Shown here: piece after piece, positions 1 to 14,686 of the stretch
Numbering within the stretch: position 1 is the first letter of the stretch
Layout: each line of letters begins with the position of its first letter
NCBI GenBank assembly: GCA_037447655.1
Contig: JBBHKE010001246.1
Coordinates: 1-64,000 of the forward strand
Source: Zygnema cylindricum
Taxonomy: Eukaryota > Streptophyta > Zygnematophyceae > Zygnematales > Zygnemataceae
Reading direction: 5' to 3'
DNA length: 64,000 nucleotides
Position numbers and translations under genes: made by a program
Notes under the pieces: model-generated
What the model was told of the DNA's origin: nothing
Database searches by the model: none
The model's input: only the letters and a program-made list of their open reading frames with translations

Positions 1-1965
1 CCTTCCCAGCCTGGGTATTCAGATCTATTGCTTGTTTTCAATGTGGCAAACTTGGTCATATGGCGGCTTCTTGCCCGGATAAGGAGCGCCAATGTCACTT
101 TTGCAGGAAATGGGGTCATATAAGCCGCCAATGTTACTCGAAGGCCGACAATGGAGGCGGCTGTGGAAGAGGATATCGCGGCGGTAGAGGAGACGACGGC
201 GGCCGATACGGTGGGCGCGGCGGCGGTCGTTTTGGCGGCCGCGATGGCCGCGGAGGTCGCCATGGAAAAAGAGGAGGACATTTTATGGGCGACGATCAAT
301 TTGAAGGAGGAGGCAAAGGCGCGCAAATATTTTCCGCCCTTAACTTTTCGCTTGATGTTTTGGCAGGTACTACGCAACCAAAAAAGGAGTGGATTATAGA
401 TTCTGGCGCGTCACACCACGTATGTATTGACGCGTCGCTATTTGATGATTTTAGTGAACTCACGGTACCAAAACGAATCACTGTCGCAAGTGGACAAGTG
501 ATTTCAATAATTATAGTGGGTACTGTACGTTTGGACTTACCTATTTTGGACGCAAGTGGCGTAGAAAAAGTGACGCAAACCCAACTAACAAATGTTTTGT
601 ACTTACCTGAAGGTTCAGTGAACCTTCTCAGCGTACCGTAGATCCAGTGAACCTTCTCAGCGTACCGTAGATCTAGGGTGCAGGCGTTAGCGTATTTGCG
701 TATGGCGACTCCACAATAAAAATTGTACGATCAGATGGTGTACAAATAGGCGAAGGAGAAGTCACGGATTTTATGCATAGTCGCTTAATATGGCGTCGGC
801 CGAAAGCGCACCCAAATTCTGGTGGAATTATTTCGCAAATCTCCGAGTTGAAAGGCGATTTAACCTTGTGGCACCACCGTATGTGCCACACATCCATAGG
901 GAGTTTACGATGCATGATTAAAAATGGAAGTGTAAGGGGATTGGACTTGGCGTCGGGAGAGAAAATTAACACGTGCGAGGGATGTAGTAAGGGGAGACAA
1001 ATCCGAAAGCCGCGTCCGTTTAAGGATCCATCGCATAGATTTAAGGATCCGCTTGATCTTGTGCATATTGATTTATGTGGGGACGTAAAACCGGAGACGA
1101 TTGGAGGAAACAAATATATTATGGTGGTGGTGGACGACTTTTCTCGCTTCACATGGGTAATATTACTTAAACACAAATCCCAAGCATTTTTACGCTTTCA
1201 AGAGTGGCATGTGATGGCCTAAAGGCAATGTGAGAGAAAGTTAAAATCTATTAGATCAGACAATGGAGGGGAGTTTTTTTCTTTTGATTCTTATTGCAAA
1301 GAGTGGGGAATTTCTCACCAATATACGGCATCTTACTCACCGGAATCCAATGGAGTGGCGGAAAGAAAGAACTGTACGCTTCAAGAAATGGTACGGTCCA
1401 TGTTACACGGATCTGGGAAGAGTATTTATTTATGGGGCGATGCAATTTTAACGGCGAATTATATTTGCAATCGGCGAATTACGTCGGTTTCGGGTGACAA
1501 AACTCCGTATGAGTTGTGGTATGGGCGAAAGCCTACTCTACACCACATTCGGATTTGGGGATGCCGTGCGTCGGTATATATTCAATCACAAAAGAGAAAA
1601 GGTAAATTTGCATCAAGGAGTTGGAGTGGTTATTTCGTTGGATATAGTGAGAAAGGGAGTCTTTATCGAGTTTATGATCCGATTCGACACATCATTGAGG
1701 AATCAAGAAATGTGGATTTTCACGAGGACTTAATATCCACAATCTCTCGATCGGCTAAGCGAAATTCTAATCTTGACTTTCATGAAGAATTTGAAATCGG
1801 TGATCTTAATGACATTGAGGGTTCGGATTCGGAAATTGAGCCGGAATCCACCTCCAATGTTAAGAGGGGGAAAGGTAAAATTGAGGAGAATGTAAATTTT
1901 GGTAACATTGGTGGGGATTCGCGATTTATAACAAATGCCAAAAAAATCATGCAAACTACAATTTA
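1..1965 (+). pseudogene. Copia-0: truncated gag-protease-integrase
   Basis: Ty1/copia polyprotein cut by the window edge. Visible in order: two CCHC zinc knuckles (CFQCGKLGHMAASC at 33-74, CHFCRKWGHISRQC near 93-134), a Gly/Arg-rich linker (about 150-290), the aspartic protease active site WIIDSGAS (Asp codon 399-401), the pre-integrase HHCC module ending CEGCSKGR (about 870-1000), and integrase pieces (VHIDLCGD near 1063; SNGVAERKN near 1345). A 29-bp duplication at 616-673 breaks the frame between protease and integrase, and further breaks lie near 1220 and 1350. Nothing of RT or RNase H follows 1965. The sequence is unlike the other Copia copies here, so this is a separate family. Confidence 0.88.
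616..673. repeat. 29-bp tandem duplication inside Copia-0
   Basis: A unit starting cagtgaaccttctcagcg is repeated twice, at 616-644 and 645-673. Twenty-nine is not a multiple of three, so it shifts the reading frame and introduces stops just after the protease segment. Confidence 0.85.
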
Positions 1966-2639
1966 GTTATTTTTGTTTTTAGTCGCTAATCTCCTTGATA
2001 TGTCGCAAAAACTCCATTTGTTAACGAATTGGCAATATTGCAACATGCCCAATACCGTACTTAATGTTACATCATTCACCTCTGCTATTATTTTAACTTC
2101 CTCCAAGATGACATTTGAATTATAAAACTTCCGAGATTCTCCTTTCCTCAACCTAGTTCCACTTGATTACAAATCGGCGATGGAAAGGAGCCCAACTATA
2201 ACAGGGTTACAGAATGGGAGCAGATTGGAGAAGCTGCTGTAGTTGCGATGTCACAGCAACGCAGCTGCGATGTCAGACTAGCGCAGCATAGCAGCATAGC
2301 AACGCAACTTAGCAGCATAGCAACGTAGCAAAATTTAGAGTGTACTGTATAGTTATAGAACCTAGTGAGGATAGGATGCATTTAATGAAGTGTGTCCACG
2401 TGTACATAGTTGACTAGCTGTAGTACCGGATTAACTGGCAAGTAGCTAGTTTAAATAGTGAGTAGATCTAGTGAAGAGACACTCTTTTTGGAAGCACACT
2501 TTTGACAACAAGCAGACAATCTTGCAATCTCTTTCTGGTTAATAAAGCTCCAGCTTTTCTTTGTGTGCATTGTGTAATCTTGCTGTTGCTACGACTGAAT
2601 CTCTGGGAACATTCCGCTGTGCATTTTGGACGTGGTGTC

Positions 2640-2640
<1 letters not shown>
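1966..2640. other. Non-coding region with LTR-like tail
   Basis: No convincing gene. 2235-2330 holds short GCAGCATAGCAACG-type repeats resembling the CTG-rich LTRs at 27.8, 28.8 and 32.3 kb read on the other strand. 2440-2560 has the look of a Copia LTR end, with an AATAAA-like signal at 2540-2546. LTR ends and TSD could not be fixed, so this is a probable but unproven LTR fragment. Confidence 0.4.
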
Positions 2641-5851
<3,211 letters not shown>

Positions 5852-6030
5852 TGTAAAAAAATAAATTTATGAAAAAAAAAAAACATAATAAAAGGAAAAT
5901 AATAACAAAAACCTTTAAACAATTTAATTAAAAAAAAAGAAGTTGAAGAAAAACAAGTAAAGGAATAAAAAAAATGAAATAAAAAAATGAATAAAAAAGA
6001 AAAAAAAAACAAAAACGAAAATAAAAAATT
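5852..6030. other. A-rich spacer
   Basis: Low-complexity A-rich sequence with no gene or structural element seen. Confidence 0.6.
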
Positions 6031-6230
6031 GTAGGATTTAGGGTTAGGCTGTAAAATTTAGGGTTAGGCTGTAGGATTTAGGGTTAGGCTGTAAGATTTA
6101 GGGTTAGGCTGTAGGATTTAGGGTAAGGCTGTAACATTTAGGGTTAGGCTGTAGGATTTAGGGTTAGGCTGTAGGATTTAGGGTTAGGCTGTAAGATTTA
6201 GGGTTAGGCTGTAGGATTTTGGGTTTAAGT
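6031..6230. repeat. Telomere-like 20-bp tandem array
   Basis: Nine near-perfect head-to-tail copies of GTAGGATTTAGGGTTAGGCT starting at 6031, 6051 and so on to 6191, then a degenerate tenth (6211-6230). Each unit contains TTTAGGG followed by TTAGG, i.e. Arabidopsis-type telomeric sequence with a 7-8 nt insert. Differences cluster at positions 4-5 of the unit (GG, AA, AG, AC). It is an interstitial telomere-related minisatellite, not a true telomere. Confidence 0.92.
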
Positions 6231-7498
6231 TAATTTAGCTGTAGGTTTTAACACAAGATACGTTAAAACGTAAATCAAAACCTATGGTTAAAGCGTACGC
6301 AATAAATAGATTAACGTACGTCTATATTTACTTATGTTTAAAAACAATACAATTTGAAAACGTAATCATTTGCAATATTTACTGAAAAAAGTTGGTTCAT
6401 ATTTGAGCGTACGAAATTTGCGCGGAGGGTTAATGTACATTAGAGAGTACGGAGCGTACATAATTCACACAGAGAGGTAGTCTGCAGTAGAGAGTACGAA
6501 ATTCAATTTTACCACGTACAAACATCCGCGAGGAGAGTTAATCTACATTGAAAAGTACGGAATTTCACTTTCTACCGTACGGAAATCGATAAATAACGTC
6601 ACATTTTGGAGTAAGTAAATAGTACACAATGATTTGTCTTATACTTTTTAAAATTTGAATATACATTAATTCTCCGCTTTCAAAATACCTTCTCCTCCTT
6701 TCAAAATACAACTTCAATGATGACCGTAGGATATTTTTATACTCTCCGCGTATGATCCTCATTTCACGTAGCGTAGTAAAAAAAAATCGATTGTGGCGCC
6801 AAAGGACGACAATATGACTGAACTTTTTGTTTTGTTTGTAATGTCATACGTAAAGTGTTCTCACGTGACGGGCGGCTAAATTTTATTTTTGTTTTTAATG
6901 GCAAAGGTCAAGTGTTCTCACGTGACGCGCGACTCAGTTGTTCGACGGAATAAATGGTAGTGTTTAAAATGTGAACGTTTATTACAGAAAGTGTTATTTC
7001 ACAGGGGTGAATCTATATTGGGATTGTGACTGTCAAGGGGTCAGTCATTTGGGTTTATATTAACTTGGAGTCGGCACTATCTAGATTAGCTTCTTTTGGA
7101 TCTGCATACTATGAGGGCCAATTCTTTTATTTTTTTTGTCTATCTGACCTAATCAGCGAGGAGACTCCTAAAAAAAAATCTCCACGCTTCGCGTCATAAT
7201 TGTTTGTCCTTATCAATAACTAGAAGGGATTTACATTGCCCGGACAAAATCCTCCTCGAAGGTCTCTATCGCTCGCCAAATGTGCCCTCCCCCCAATGTC
7301 TAATACCACTACGATTGAAACAATATTTTAAAGGTCAAAGTTGTCCAACCGATTGACCGTCAAATTTGTACTTAACGGTACTTTATTTGTACCAATATGT
7401 ACTTCAAACGTACAATTTTTGACAAAGTGACGTAAGTGACTGTGCGTAACAAAAAGAGTCACTATCATGATCATTTCCCAAAAATGAGCGATTACAAC
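6231..7498. other. Non-coding region rich in CGTAC motifs
   Basis: No gene supported. Frequent GTACG/CGTAC words (6290-6560) and a repeated phrase 'aagtgttctcacgtgacg' near 6857 and 6910. It may be an old LTR or non-autonomous element; termini not identified. Confidence 0.4.
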
Positions 7499-7645
7499 GT
7501 CACAAAAAACTAAACATTTACAGCGTCCCAAAAAACTAAACCTTTACATTATCACAAAAAACTAAACCTTTATAGCGTCACAAAAAACTAACCTTTACAG
7601 TCTCACAAAAAACTAAATCTTTACAACGTCACAAAAACATCGACG
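7499..7645. repeat. 26-bp tandem array
   Basis: Five and a half imperfect copies of a 25-26-bp unit (consensus start CGTCACAAAAAACTAAACCT) beginning near 7499, 7524, 7550, 7575, 7600 and 7626. No coding content. Confidence 0.8.
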
Positions 7646-7689
7646 TCTTACAGTATTAAATCATCACAGAAAAATCGGCGTCGTAGAGT

Positions 7690-8000
7690 AATAAATCGCC
7701 TTAAAAGTATGTAGCACTTTCAATACATTACAGTACACCACCAATTGCTATTGGCGTAGTGTACGCTAATTCTGTCCTACTTTTTTTTAATTTTTATTCT
7801 CGAATAGCGTAGCTTATTCTATTTTTTTTTCTGTATGCCATTTTGGGTTTTTTTCCAAGTACCGTACAAAATGGAAGTACGTCATCTTTTAAATAGTGTG
7901 GTGTAAGGTCAGAGTCAGACAGTACAAAAACGTACCTTTTTTAAGTGAAAAAGTACAATTTATTATATTTAGTATCAGCGAACGCATGAGAATGTGCAGT
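7690..8000 (+). repeat. Dispersed repeat, inverted copy at 29960-30240
   Basis: The segment around 7740-7930 (gtgtacgctaattctgtcc ... aagtaccgtacaaaatgg) recurs in inverted orientation at about 29960-30240. No ORF is shared. Ends are undefined, so element class is unknown. Confidence 0.55.
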
Positions 8001-8703
8001 CTAAAATGGGGATCAAATCGGGTTGTCAAATATCACGATCGCATATATTCGTCCAACAACCACGTTTCGACTGTGTGAACGTAAAATTTATGTACAATTT
8101 GTCAGATTTTGTACAAATACCTTATATTAGTGTAAGCACGTTTGCGACCGACATTTACTTTTTTCAAAGACCCAATAATTATTAAACAGTTAGAATGTAT
8201 GTTTTTTCTCAAAATTTTCAAATTGTTAATTAGCGTAAATCACGGTAATTATTCATATACGCTAATGAAACTTCTACGGTAATAGGGATTGTCGGTGTTC
8301 TGTACTACGAACCTAGGCTGTACTGAACCTTGCGATTTTTTTGCAACTTTTCGCACGCGCGAGCACGCTGATTAGGGCCACACCTCGTTTTCTCCGTGCG
8401 ACCGTATGTTTAGGGTTATTTTATTTCTCTTTTTTTCGTTTAATTATAAAAAAACACAAAACAAACCCTATGGCCCTATTGACATACCCGATTACGACGT
8501 GTGGGACTTTTACTTTTCTGTTTGGACACAGTGACACACGGTTTTTTTAACTACTGGGGCCTCATAACGAAACTGGGCTGTAACGAAACTGGGCTGTAGC
8601 GTACAGTACTGTACAGTAGTGTTGGGTATCGAGGACCTTTTGTCGATATTCGATATATATCAAATTTCAGGTTCCCGATAATCAATATATCGCTTCGATA
8701 TAT
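8001..8703. other. Non-coding spacer
   Basis: No gene recognised. Sequence around 8640-8703 is rich in CGATAT. The Gypsy-A unit A-I begins at 8704. Confidence 0.4.
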
Positions 8704-8729
8704 TGTCATGCCGCATCGTGTCGGTAGCT

Positions 8730-8990
8730 CGCGTGCACGATACCATTCTCGCACGCGCGATAGTCGGCGCGGGCGCACGATATTACGCACACACGCGCGA
8801 TTTTTCTCATGCACGCGTGGTATTTCTCACGCACGCGCGGTATTACACATGCACGCACAGTTTTGAGGCACGACGCGCGGTATTTCGCATGCACGCGCGG
8901 TTTTATGCATGCATTCGCGATTTTAGGCATACACGCACGATTTTGGCACGCGTGCATGATTTTCGTTTGCACCGGCGATTTCACACCGGT
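8730..8990 (+). repeat. CACGCGCG-type sub-repeats in Gypsy-A (A2 subtype) terminal segment
   Basis: About ten imperfect units of 22-28 bp, of the form 'cgcacgcgcg(g/a)tattt', each with an alternating purine-pyrimidine CACGCGCG core. A shorter inverted version lies at 34860-34975. Their place near the 5' end of the terminal segment fits U3 enhancer-like repeats. Confidence 0.7.
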
Positions 8991-9879
8991 TCATCTATTT
9001 ATATGTTTCGGTGAAAAGTACTAATTTCGTGCTAGACGTTTGTTTCGTGCGCGGGTACACACTTTTCGAGTATTTCGTGCGATACCTTTTATTTCGTGCG
9101 TAGGTACTACGATTTCGAAGTATGGACGTGGAGTATCGTTTGGAGGCGAATCGCGATTTCCGGGCAACGCTTCGATACACCATTTATTTATTTATTTAAG
9201 TCGCGAACCCATGTAGGATGCGCGCTCAAGTAGTTAGGGAGGGTTTTTACCCTCGGACGGTGGATTTTGTTATGCGTACGGCAGACGATGTTGGCCGCCT
9301 ATTGGTCAACATCTTAAGTAGTTTCATGCCTGTAAAGTAGACTAGACGTAGGCTAATTTTGCTTAGGCCTAGCGTAGCTCTTACTTAGCCTAATTCTCAG
9401 ACTTAGAGAATTTAGCTTTTGGACAAGAATTTTCTCTTGGCAGCGGAGCTTTTCTCTTGCTCTCTCTCTCACCGATTGCTCCTGCTTTCTCTTTCTTATT
9501 GCTAGCTAGCTATAGTGGCTAGATAGGTTAAGAATATTTGCCTGCTTTTAATCCACACGGCTTCGGCCAAGTCCGGAAGGTTTCCCTCCAAATTTGTCTT
9601 TTTGGCGATTGGCGGAGTGGAGGCTTGAGGTGTGGCATCTTCTGTCAAGCTGCGCCGTTCTCCGGATAGCTGGACGGTTTGTTTGAGTGTATTTATGTGT
9701 GTGGCATTTCGGTTTTCTTGGGAAAGTGTCATTTTTGGTTAATTCCGATTTTCTTGGTTTTGGTTGGAAGTGATTATTTTGCTTCGTTGCTTTCCTTTGA
9801 GATAACTCTTGTAGAGAATACGTGGAAGACCCGAGAGCCTAGTGGCTACCTCGTGGCTTAGTATTCTTGTCCAAAAGGT

Positions 9880-10860
9880 CTAACTTTTCAAAAGCACATA
9901 TTTTAAAAAGTTTATTTCTTTAAAATAAATTATTTAAAATATAAATTTTATTTCATTAAAAAAATATTACCTTTCATATCCAATTTTTATTCTTGTTTTT
10001 GTCTTTCTATTTTCCTGCCTATTTACCTTTTATTTTCAGTTTTATTTCTCAGTTTTGTGTGATAAAATAAAGCTAAAGGAAAAAAATATATAAATTACAT
10101 TATTTTCAATATAAAATCCATCTTTTCATTTCTATATTTTCTTCCACCTATTTTTGATTTGGTTTTTTCTCCTTGTTTTTTCTTTCTACAAGTTTCATTC
10201 TACTTTCTATCTACTTTTGCTTTCGCTTTCAGTTTTGCATTGGGAAAATATATTATAAAAATAATTTAATTTATAAATTTTATTTTATATAAAAAAAAAA
10301 CACAGTTTGTTTTTGTTTTTTGTTTTATTATTTCTTGCTTACAATCCTTGTCTTCATATCTTGTTGCCACTCTATTTCTAGTCTGCAGATTTAGGTCTGA
10401 TTTTGTGTCAGATTTTTAGGGTTAATCTGCGGAATTAGGGTTTGGCCGCAGATTTAGGGTTTGGGCAGATTTGGGGTTTATTTTTTGGAATTCTTAACCC
10501 TAGGTCAGCATATTACCATCCCTTAGTCGCAGATTTTTGATTTTTGCAGCGTGGTATTAGGGTTTCGGAAACCTTTTTGCCCAATTTTATCGTACTTTGT
10601 GTTTTATTTTGAACTTTTCTCAATATTTATTATATTTCTTTCTTTTAGTGCAACTTCCTTTGCTAGCAAGTTGATGTTTGGTTTGTGGTGGATTTGATAT
10701 TATCTTTCTTTATCCTTTGACAAATTTAATCATTCATAAAACCTAGCAAAGTAAAAATATATATTCATATATATTAGATTTGCACGAATTATAACATATA
10801 ATTATCATTCCTTTATAATTGGGTAAATCGTGGCATAGCACTAATACACATACCCTAGCA
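9880..10860 (+). other. AT-rich leader of Gypsy-A unit A-I
   Basis: No gene. Long runs of T/A, poly-pyrimidine stretches and several ttagggttt words near 10430-10570. The matching inverted stretch is at 33210-33860. Confidence 0.55.
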
Positions 10861-11392
10861 AGATACTAATTGACTGGGTGTTTAGCGGTGGTCCTGGGTA
10901 CGATTATTCAAAACCGAGGCGGATCATGATACTGAGTACTCTGCAAAATCCGACTTGCTTCAACCAAGTCCGGTTCACTTTTAATACTCACTAGAGTATT
11001 AAATGTGTTTGTAAGTATCCCAATGCCTTCCGGGTACAGGAGAGTCACGATATAGTGTGGACACTCGTGTAGAGGGATCGGTGTGGATTAGTTCTATTAC
11101 GAACCTTTTTTTTTGAGCATTTACATTCTCATTGTTCTCTTTGCATGCTATTTGGTCGTGAGTGGCCTTGAGAATTCGTGTGACTATCTGGATAGGATTT
11201 CCTTTCATAGATCTTGCCGTGGGTGGCATTGTTTAGACACTTTTCTGTCTGTACCGTTGTAGATCTGCACTGGAAGGTGCTTGGATAGTGCTCTGTTTGT
11301 TTTTATAGATATGGCCTTTCGGTCTTGCCCCATTGTTTGCAGGGTAGAGGTTTTGGTATTTCGGCTTTTTGCTAGATCTAACCACCGGGTCT

Positions 11393-12444
11393 TGAAACTC
11401 TGAGACCTCCATAAGTCCTCAAAGTGGACAGCTTCCAAGAAGCCTCTACGATACCCTAACCCCTTTGTGTTTCAGCAAAAATAACTACCACCCTGGCACA
11501 AAATAACTATGACCAACTTCACCCCTGTGAAGGCAAGACTCCCTTGAGTCGATAGCAAAAAGAATCTCTGAATTTGCTCCCATGAGCAGTAAGTTATGGA
11601 GGGTCAAAGTTGACCTTTTATACAGAAGCTCTCTGGGAGAGAGGGTCCTATCTTCTAATTTTTCTAAGTCCTATCTCTCTCACAGACTCTATCTACTGAT
11701 GTACGGAGCCAATCAGATTTTAGTTCCGTACACAAAAGTACAGCTGCCGGTGTACTTTTTGTACGGACACTGTACGATGTGGCCTAAATGTCGACACGTG
11801 GTATGTCCAAATTCGCTCCCTTAATCCTCGGAGATGCCGCGATCCAATGTCATTCCCCCACGTGTCATCCGATGTGGTGATGACCACAAACCGCCGAAAT
11901 TCTCTTCCGCGATGGCGACGTTAATTTCGGCCGTCCGATTAAATTCACATTTAATCGTAGCCGTAATAAATATATGCGCGGTATTCGTTTCACTAAAGAA
12001 ATAAATGCGCGGTATTGGTTTTTTATCCGTACCGTAATCCGTACTTTTACATTACTCGATATATGTCTCCCGTAAACAGTTACTGTTAAATGAACTATCC
12101 TACGTAAAAATGTTTAAATAATTATCAAACCATATAGTACTTAACACTACTTTTAGACTTAACGGCTAAGGCTAACGGCTACCGGCTATATGCCGGCAGG
12201 TAGGTACCAATATCAAATCCTGTGGCCGGCACATATCTTTTAGTAAATAAACCCCTAACTAAAATATATTTTCCCGTAAACCTCTGGATAGCCTAGGTAG
12301 CCATGGCTCTAGCTTCCTCTCCAATTTCTCAGTGACTGCGACAAGTTTGAGAGTTGGAGAGAGAAGTTAGAGGTAGACTGCCTCGGCTTCTTTCTATATT
12401 TCTATTCAGACCTAGAAAATACTTAAAAACCATTAATTTCTACA
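11393..12444 (-). repeat. Copia-1 3' LTR
   Basis: 1052 bp, reading (minus) TGTAGAAATTAATGG ... AGTTTCA. Preceded by the PPT. Same family as LTRs at 16797, 21311, 49559, 52470, 57839 and 60303. Confidence 0.93.
11601..11624 (-). promoter_or_regulatory. TATA box and inverted W-box pair in Copia LTR
   Basis: Minus strand reads tgTATAAAAGGTCAACTTTGACCC: a TATA box overlapping GGTCAA/TTGACC, two W-box cores in inverted repeat. The inverted W-box part is kept in the other LTRs of this family, at 17007-17022, 22141-22156, 50371-50386, 53302-53317 and 58669-58684. The TATA is intact only in some. W-boxes are WRKY-factor sites in land plants. Confidence 0.6.
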
Positions 12445-12452
12445 CTCCCCTT
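12445..12452 (-). other. Copia-1 polypurine tract
   Basis: AAGGGGAG (minus strand) directly abuts the 3' LTR start; the same tract precedes the 3' LTR of Copia-2. It primes plus-strand DNA synthesis. Confidence 0.8.
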
Positions 12453-12457
12453 ATTTT

Positions 12458-14686
12458 CTAGTCAATCTTTAATTTCAGACCACACTTCTCCCTGCAGAAA
12501 ATTAGCTTAGGGGAAGGCACAGGTTTGGTCATCATATCTGCTACCATCTCACTATCTGGTCGGTACTCTAAACTGATTATTTTTTTTTCTACTTTCTCTC
12601 TAACAAAGCTGAGTCTAATGTCCATGTGTTTGGCTTTAAAATGATGTTTAGGATTGGCAGAAATAGCGATTGCTGCCTGATTATCACAAAATATTTTCTG
12701 CACACCACTCTTAAGATGACCAAGTTCACCAAGTAAAGACTTGACCCACATCAATTCTTTTACAGCAGAGCAAGAGGCCATATACTCAGCCTCCATGGTG
12801 GACTGAGCAATAACCTTTTGCTGTTTGCTACTCCAACAGCAAGCCCCATCACCCACATATAATACATATCCAGAAGTGCATCTCCTCATCGGAGCATCAC
12901 CATAACTGGCATCACTCCAAGTAGTGATGTCAGTATTCTCCCCACCCAAATTCAACCATAGATCCCTTGTTCCTATCAAATATCTAAGGACTCTCTTAGC
13001 TGCCTCCCAATCCCTCTTAGTGGGAGCATTTAGACTTCTACTCAGCACTCCTACAGCTGCAGCTAAATCCGGCCAGGTACAATTCATAAAATAGATTAGA
13101 CTTCCCACTACTTGTCTGTAAGGAATAGTCTGCATGAACTTCTGTTCTTCAGGAGATAGTTCCTCGTCTAAGACTATGACTCTTTCTTCCTCACTCCCCT
13201 CACTTCCCTTCTTCAACTCCATTGGAGTTGTACAACTATTAGCTTTATCCATTTGAAAATTTTCAAGCATGTTCCCTATTGCTTCTTTTTGAGTCAATCT
13301 TATAATTTTTCTTTTTCGGTCTCTCTCTACTTGAATTCCCAAAATATATTTTGGTTCCCCCATATCCTTCATTTCAAATCTCCCGTTAAGATCGGTATTC
13401 GTTTTATTAATTTTTTCCATTGATTTACTTAAAACAATCAAATCATTAATATAAATTGCAATAAATATAAAACCTTCCTCATCTTCGAAAACATAGATTG
13501 AGTGATCTGAGCTGATCTGGATATATCCTAGACCGGTAAGAAACTCATCAAGCTTCTTATTCCATTGTCGAGGCGCCTGTTTCAAACCATAAAGAGATTT
13601 AATCAGTCGGCATACCTTACTCTCCTCTCCATCCTCCACAAACCCTTCGGGTTGTCGCATGAAGATCTCCTCTCCCAATTCTCCATGCAAAAAGGTTGTC
13701 TTGATATCCATCTGGTGCACTTCCATGTCTTCCGCTGCTGCCAGGCTGAGAAGTATGCGGACGAAGGGAAATCTGACCACCGGGGCAAAGGTTTCCTCGT
13801 AGTCAATTCCCTATTTTTGTGTAAACCCCTTTGCCACTAATCGGGCCTTGTAGCGCTCGGTTGTGTTATCTGGGTTCAGTTTTAATTTGAAAACCCACTG
13901 ACAACCGATTGGTTTTCGGTTAGGTGGATAATCCACCAGCTCCCAAGTATCGGCTGTCATAATTGAGGCCATCTCCTCATTGATGGCTGTCTTCGACCGA
14001 TTTCTTTTTGGACAAGTCATCGCCTCTCCATAAGTTTGAGGTTCATCTTGATGAGATAGTTTAGTTACCTTGTTATTAACCTGTTTTTCTTGTAGTCTTT
14101 TGCTACTTCTCCTCCCCCCTTCAAAATCTGAGGCCGAAATAGATGGTTCTCGTGGATTATTTTGAACAAACTCGACTTCTCCCCTTTCCCTTGATTCCGA
14201 ATCAATTTCCACCACGTCTTCCGCTTCGGGTAGAGTTGTCACTAGAGTTTCCACAGCCGAGTCCTTTTCGGTTTGATTTGTACCTGCAAGAATGTCATCT
14301 TCTCTAAAACTTGGATAGTTAGGAAGCTCAAAGTCATCGGAATTTTCTGACTCAAATCTGATTTTTACTGACTTTGTATATTTGAAGGGATCCATTGACT
14401 TTCCTTCATCCATAACTACTAGATGCTTTACTAAGATTATATCTTCCCTTTTTAGATCATAAACTATATATCCTTTAACATCCTCAGCATATCCTAATAA
14501 GTATCCCGATTTTCCTTTAGGATCTTGCTTCCAAGTAGACCGATCTGTATCTAGACTGAATACTTGACTCCCAAAAACCTTTAAGCGAGATATGTCTGGT
14601 TTCCGACTTGTCCATCTCTCATAAGGTGTTTGATCTTTTATAGCTGAATTAAGAACTCTATTTTTGAGGTTATTAGCACAGTTCAT
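12458..14686 (-). pseudogene. Copia-1 pol: linker, reverse transcriptase and RNase H
   Basis: Two blocks, 14686-13811 and 13780-12458 (440 codons), separated by one break. RT is marked by GCQWVFKLKLN, KARLVAKGFTQ, QMDIKTTFLHGE and AIYINDLIVLSK. The catalytic YVDD box reads YIND, losing one of the two metal-binding Asp, so this RT is predicted inactive. RNase H follows, with TTWSDASYGD, STMEAEYMA and CDNQAAIAISANP. It ends DMMTKPVPSPKL just before the PPT. Confidence 0.92.

Larger units (their letters stand above)
8704..11392 (+). mobile_element. Gypsy-A unit A-I: left terminal segment A and leader
   Basis: Begins TGTCATGCCGCAT, the same start as A-II (20950, minus) and A-IV (34990, minus). 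The segment matches 33.2-34.99 kb in inverted orientation over its length, including the landmark cggcttcggccaagtcc (9559-9575) shared by all Gypsy-A copies. After the U3-like repeats and a transcribed-region-like part (to about 9862) comes a long AT-rich leader with poly-pyrimidine and scattered TTTAGGG words (about 9880-10800). At 11392 it is interrupted by Copia-1 and resumes at 17809, running into gag. No segment B lies between A and gag. Confidence 0.75.

Noticed and set aside
151-399. Ala/Glu-rich second frame in Copia-0
   Set aside because: Shadow of the Gly/Arg-rich linker of gag in another frame.
6031-6230. CRISPR array or true telomere
   Set aside because: Units are contiguous without spacers and internal to other sequence; variant unit, not pure TTTAGGG.
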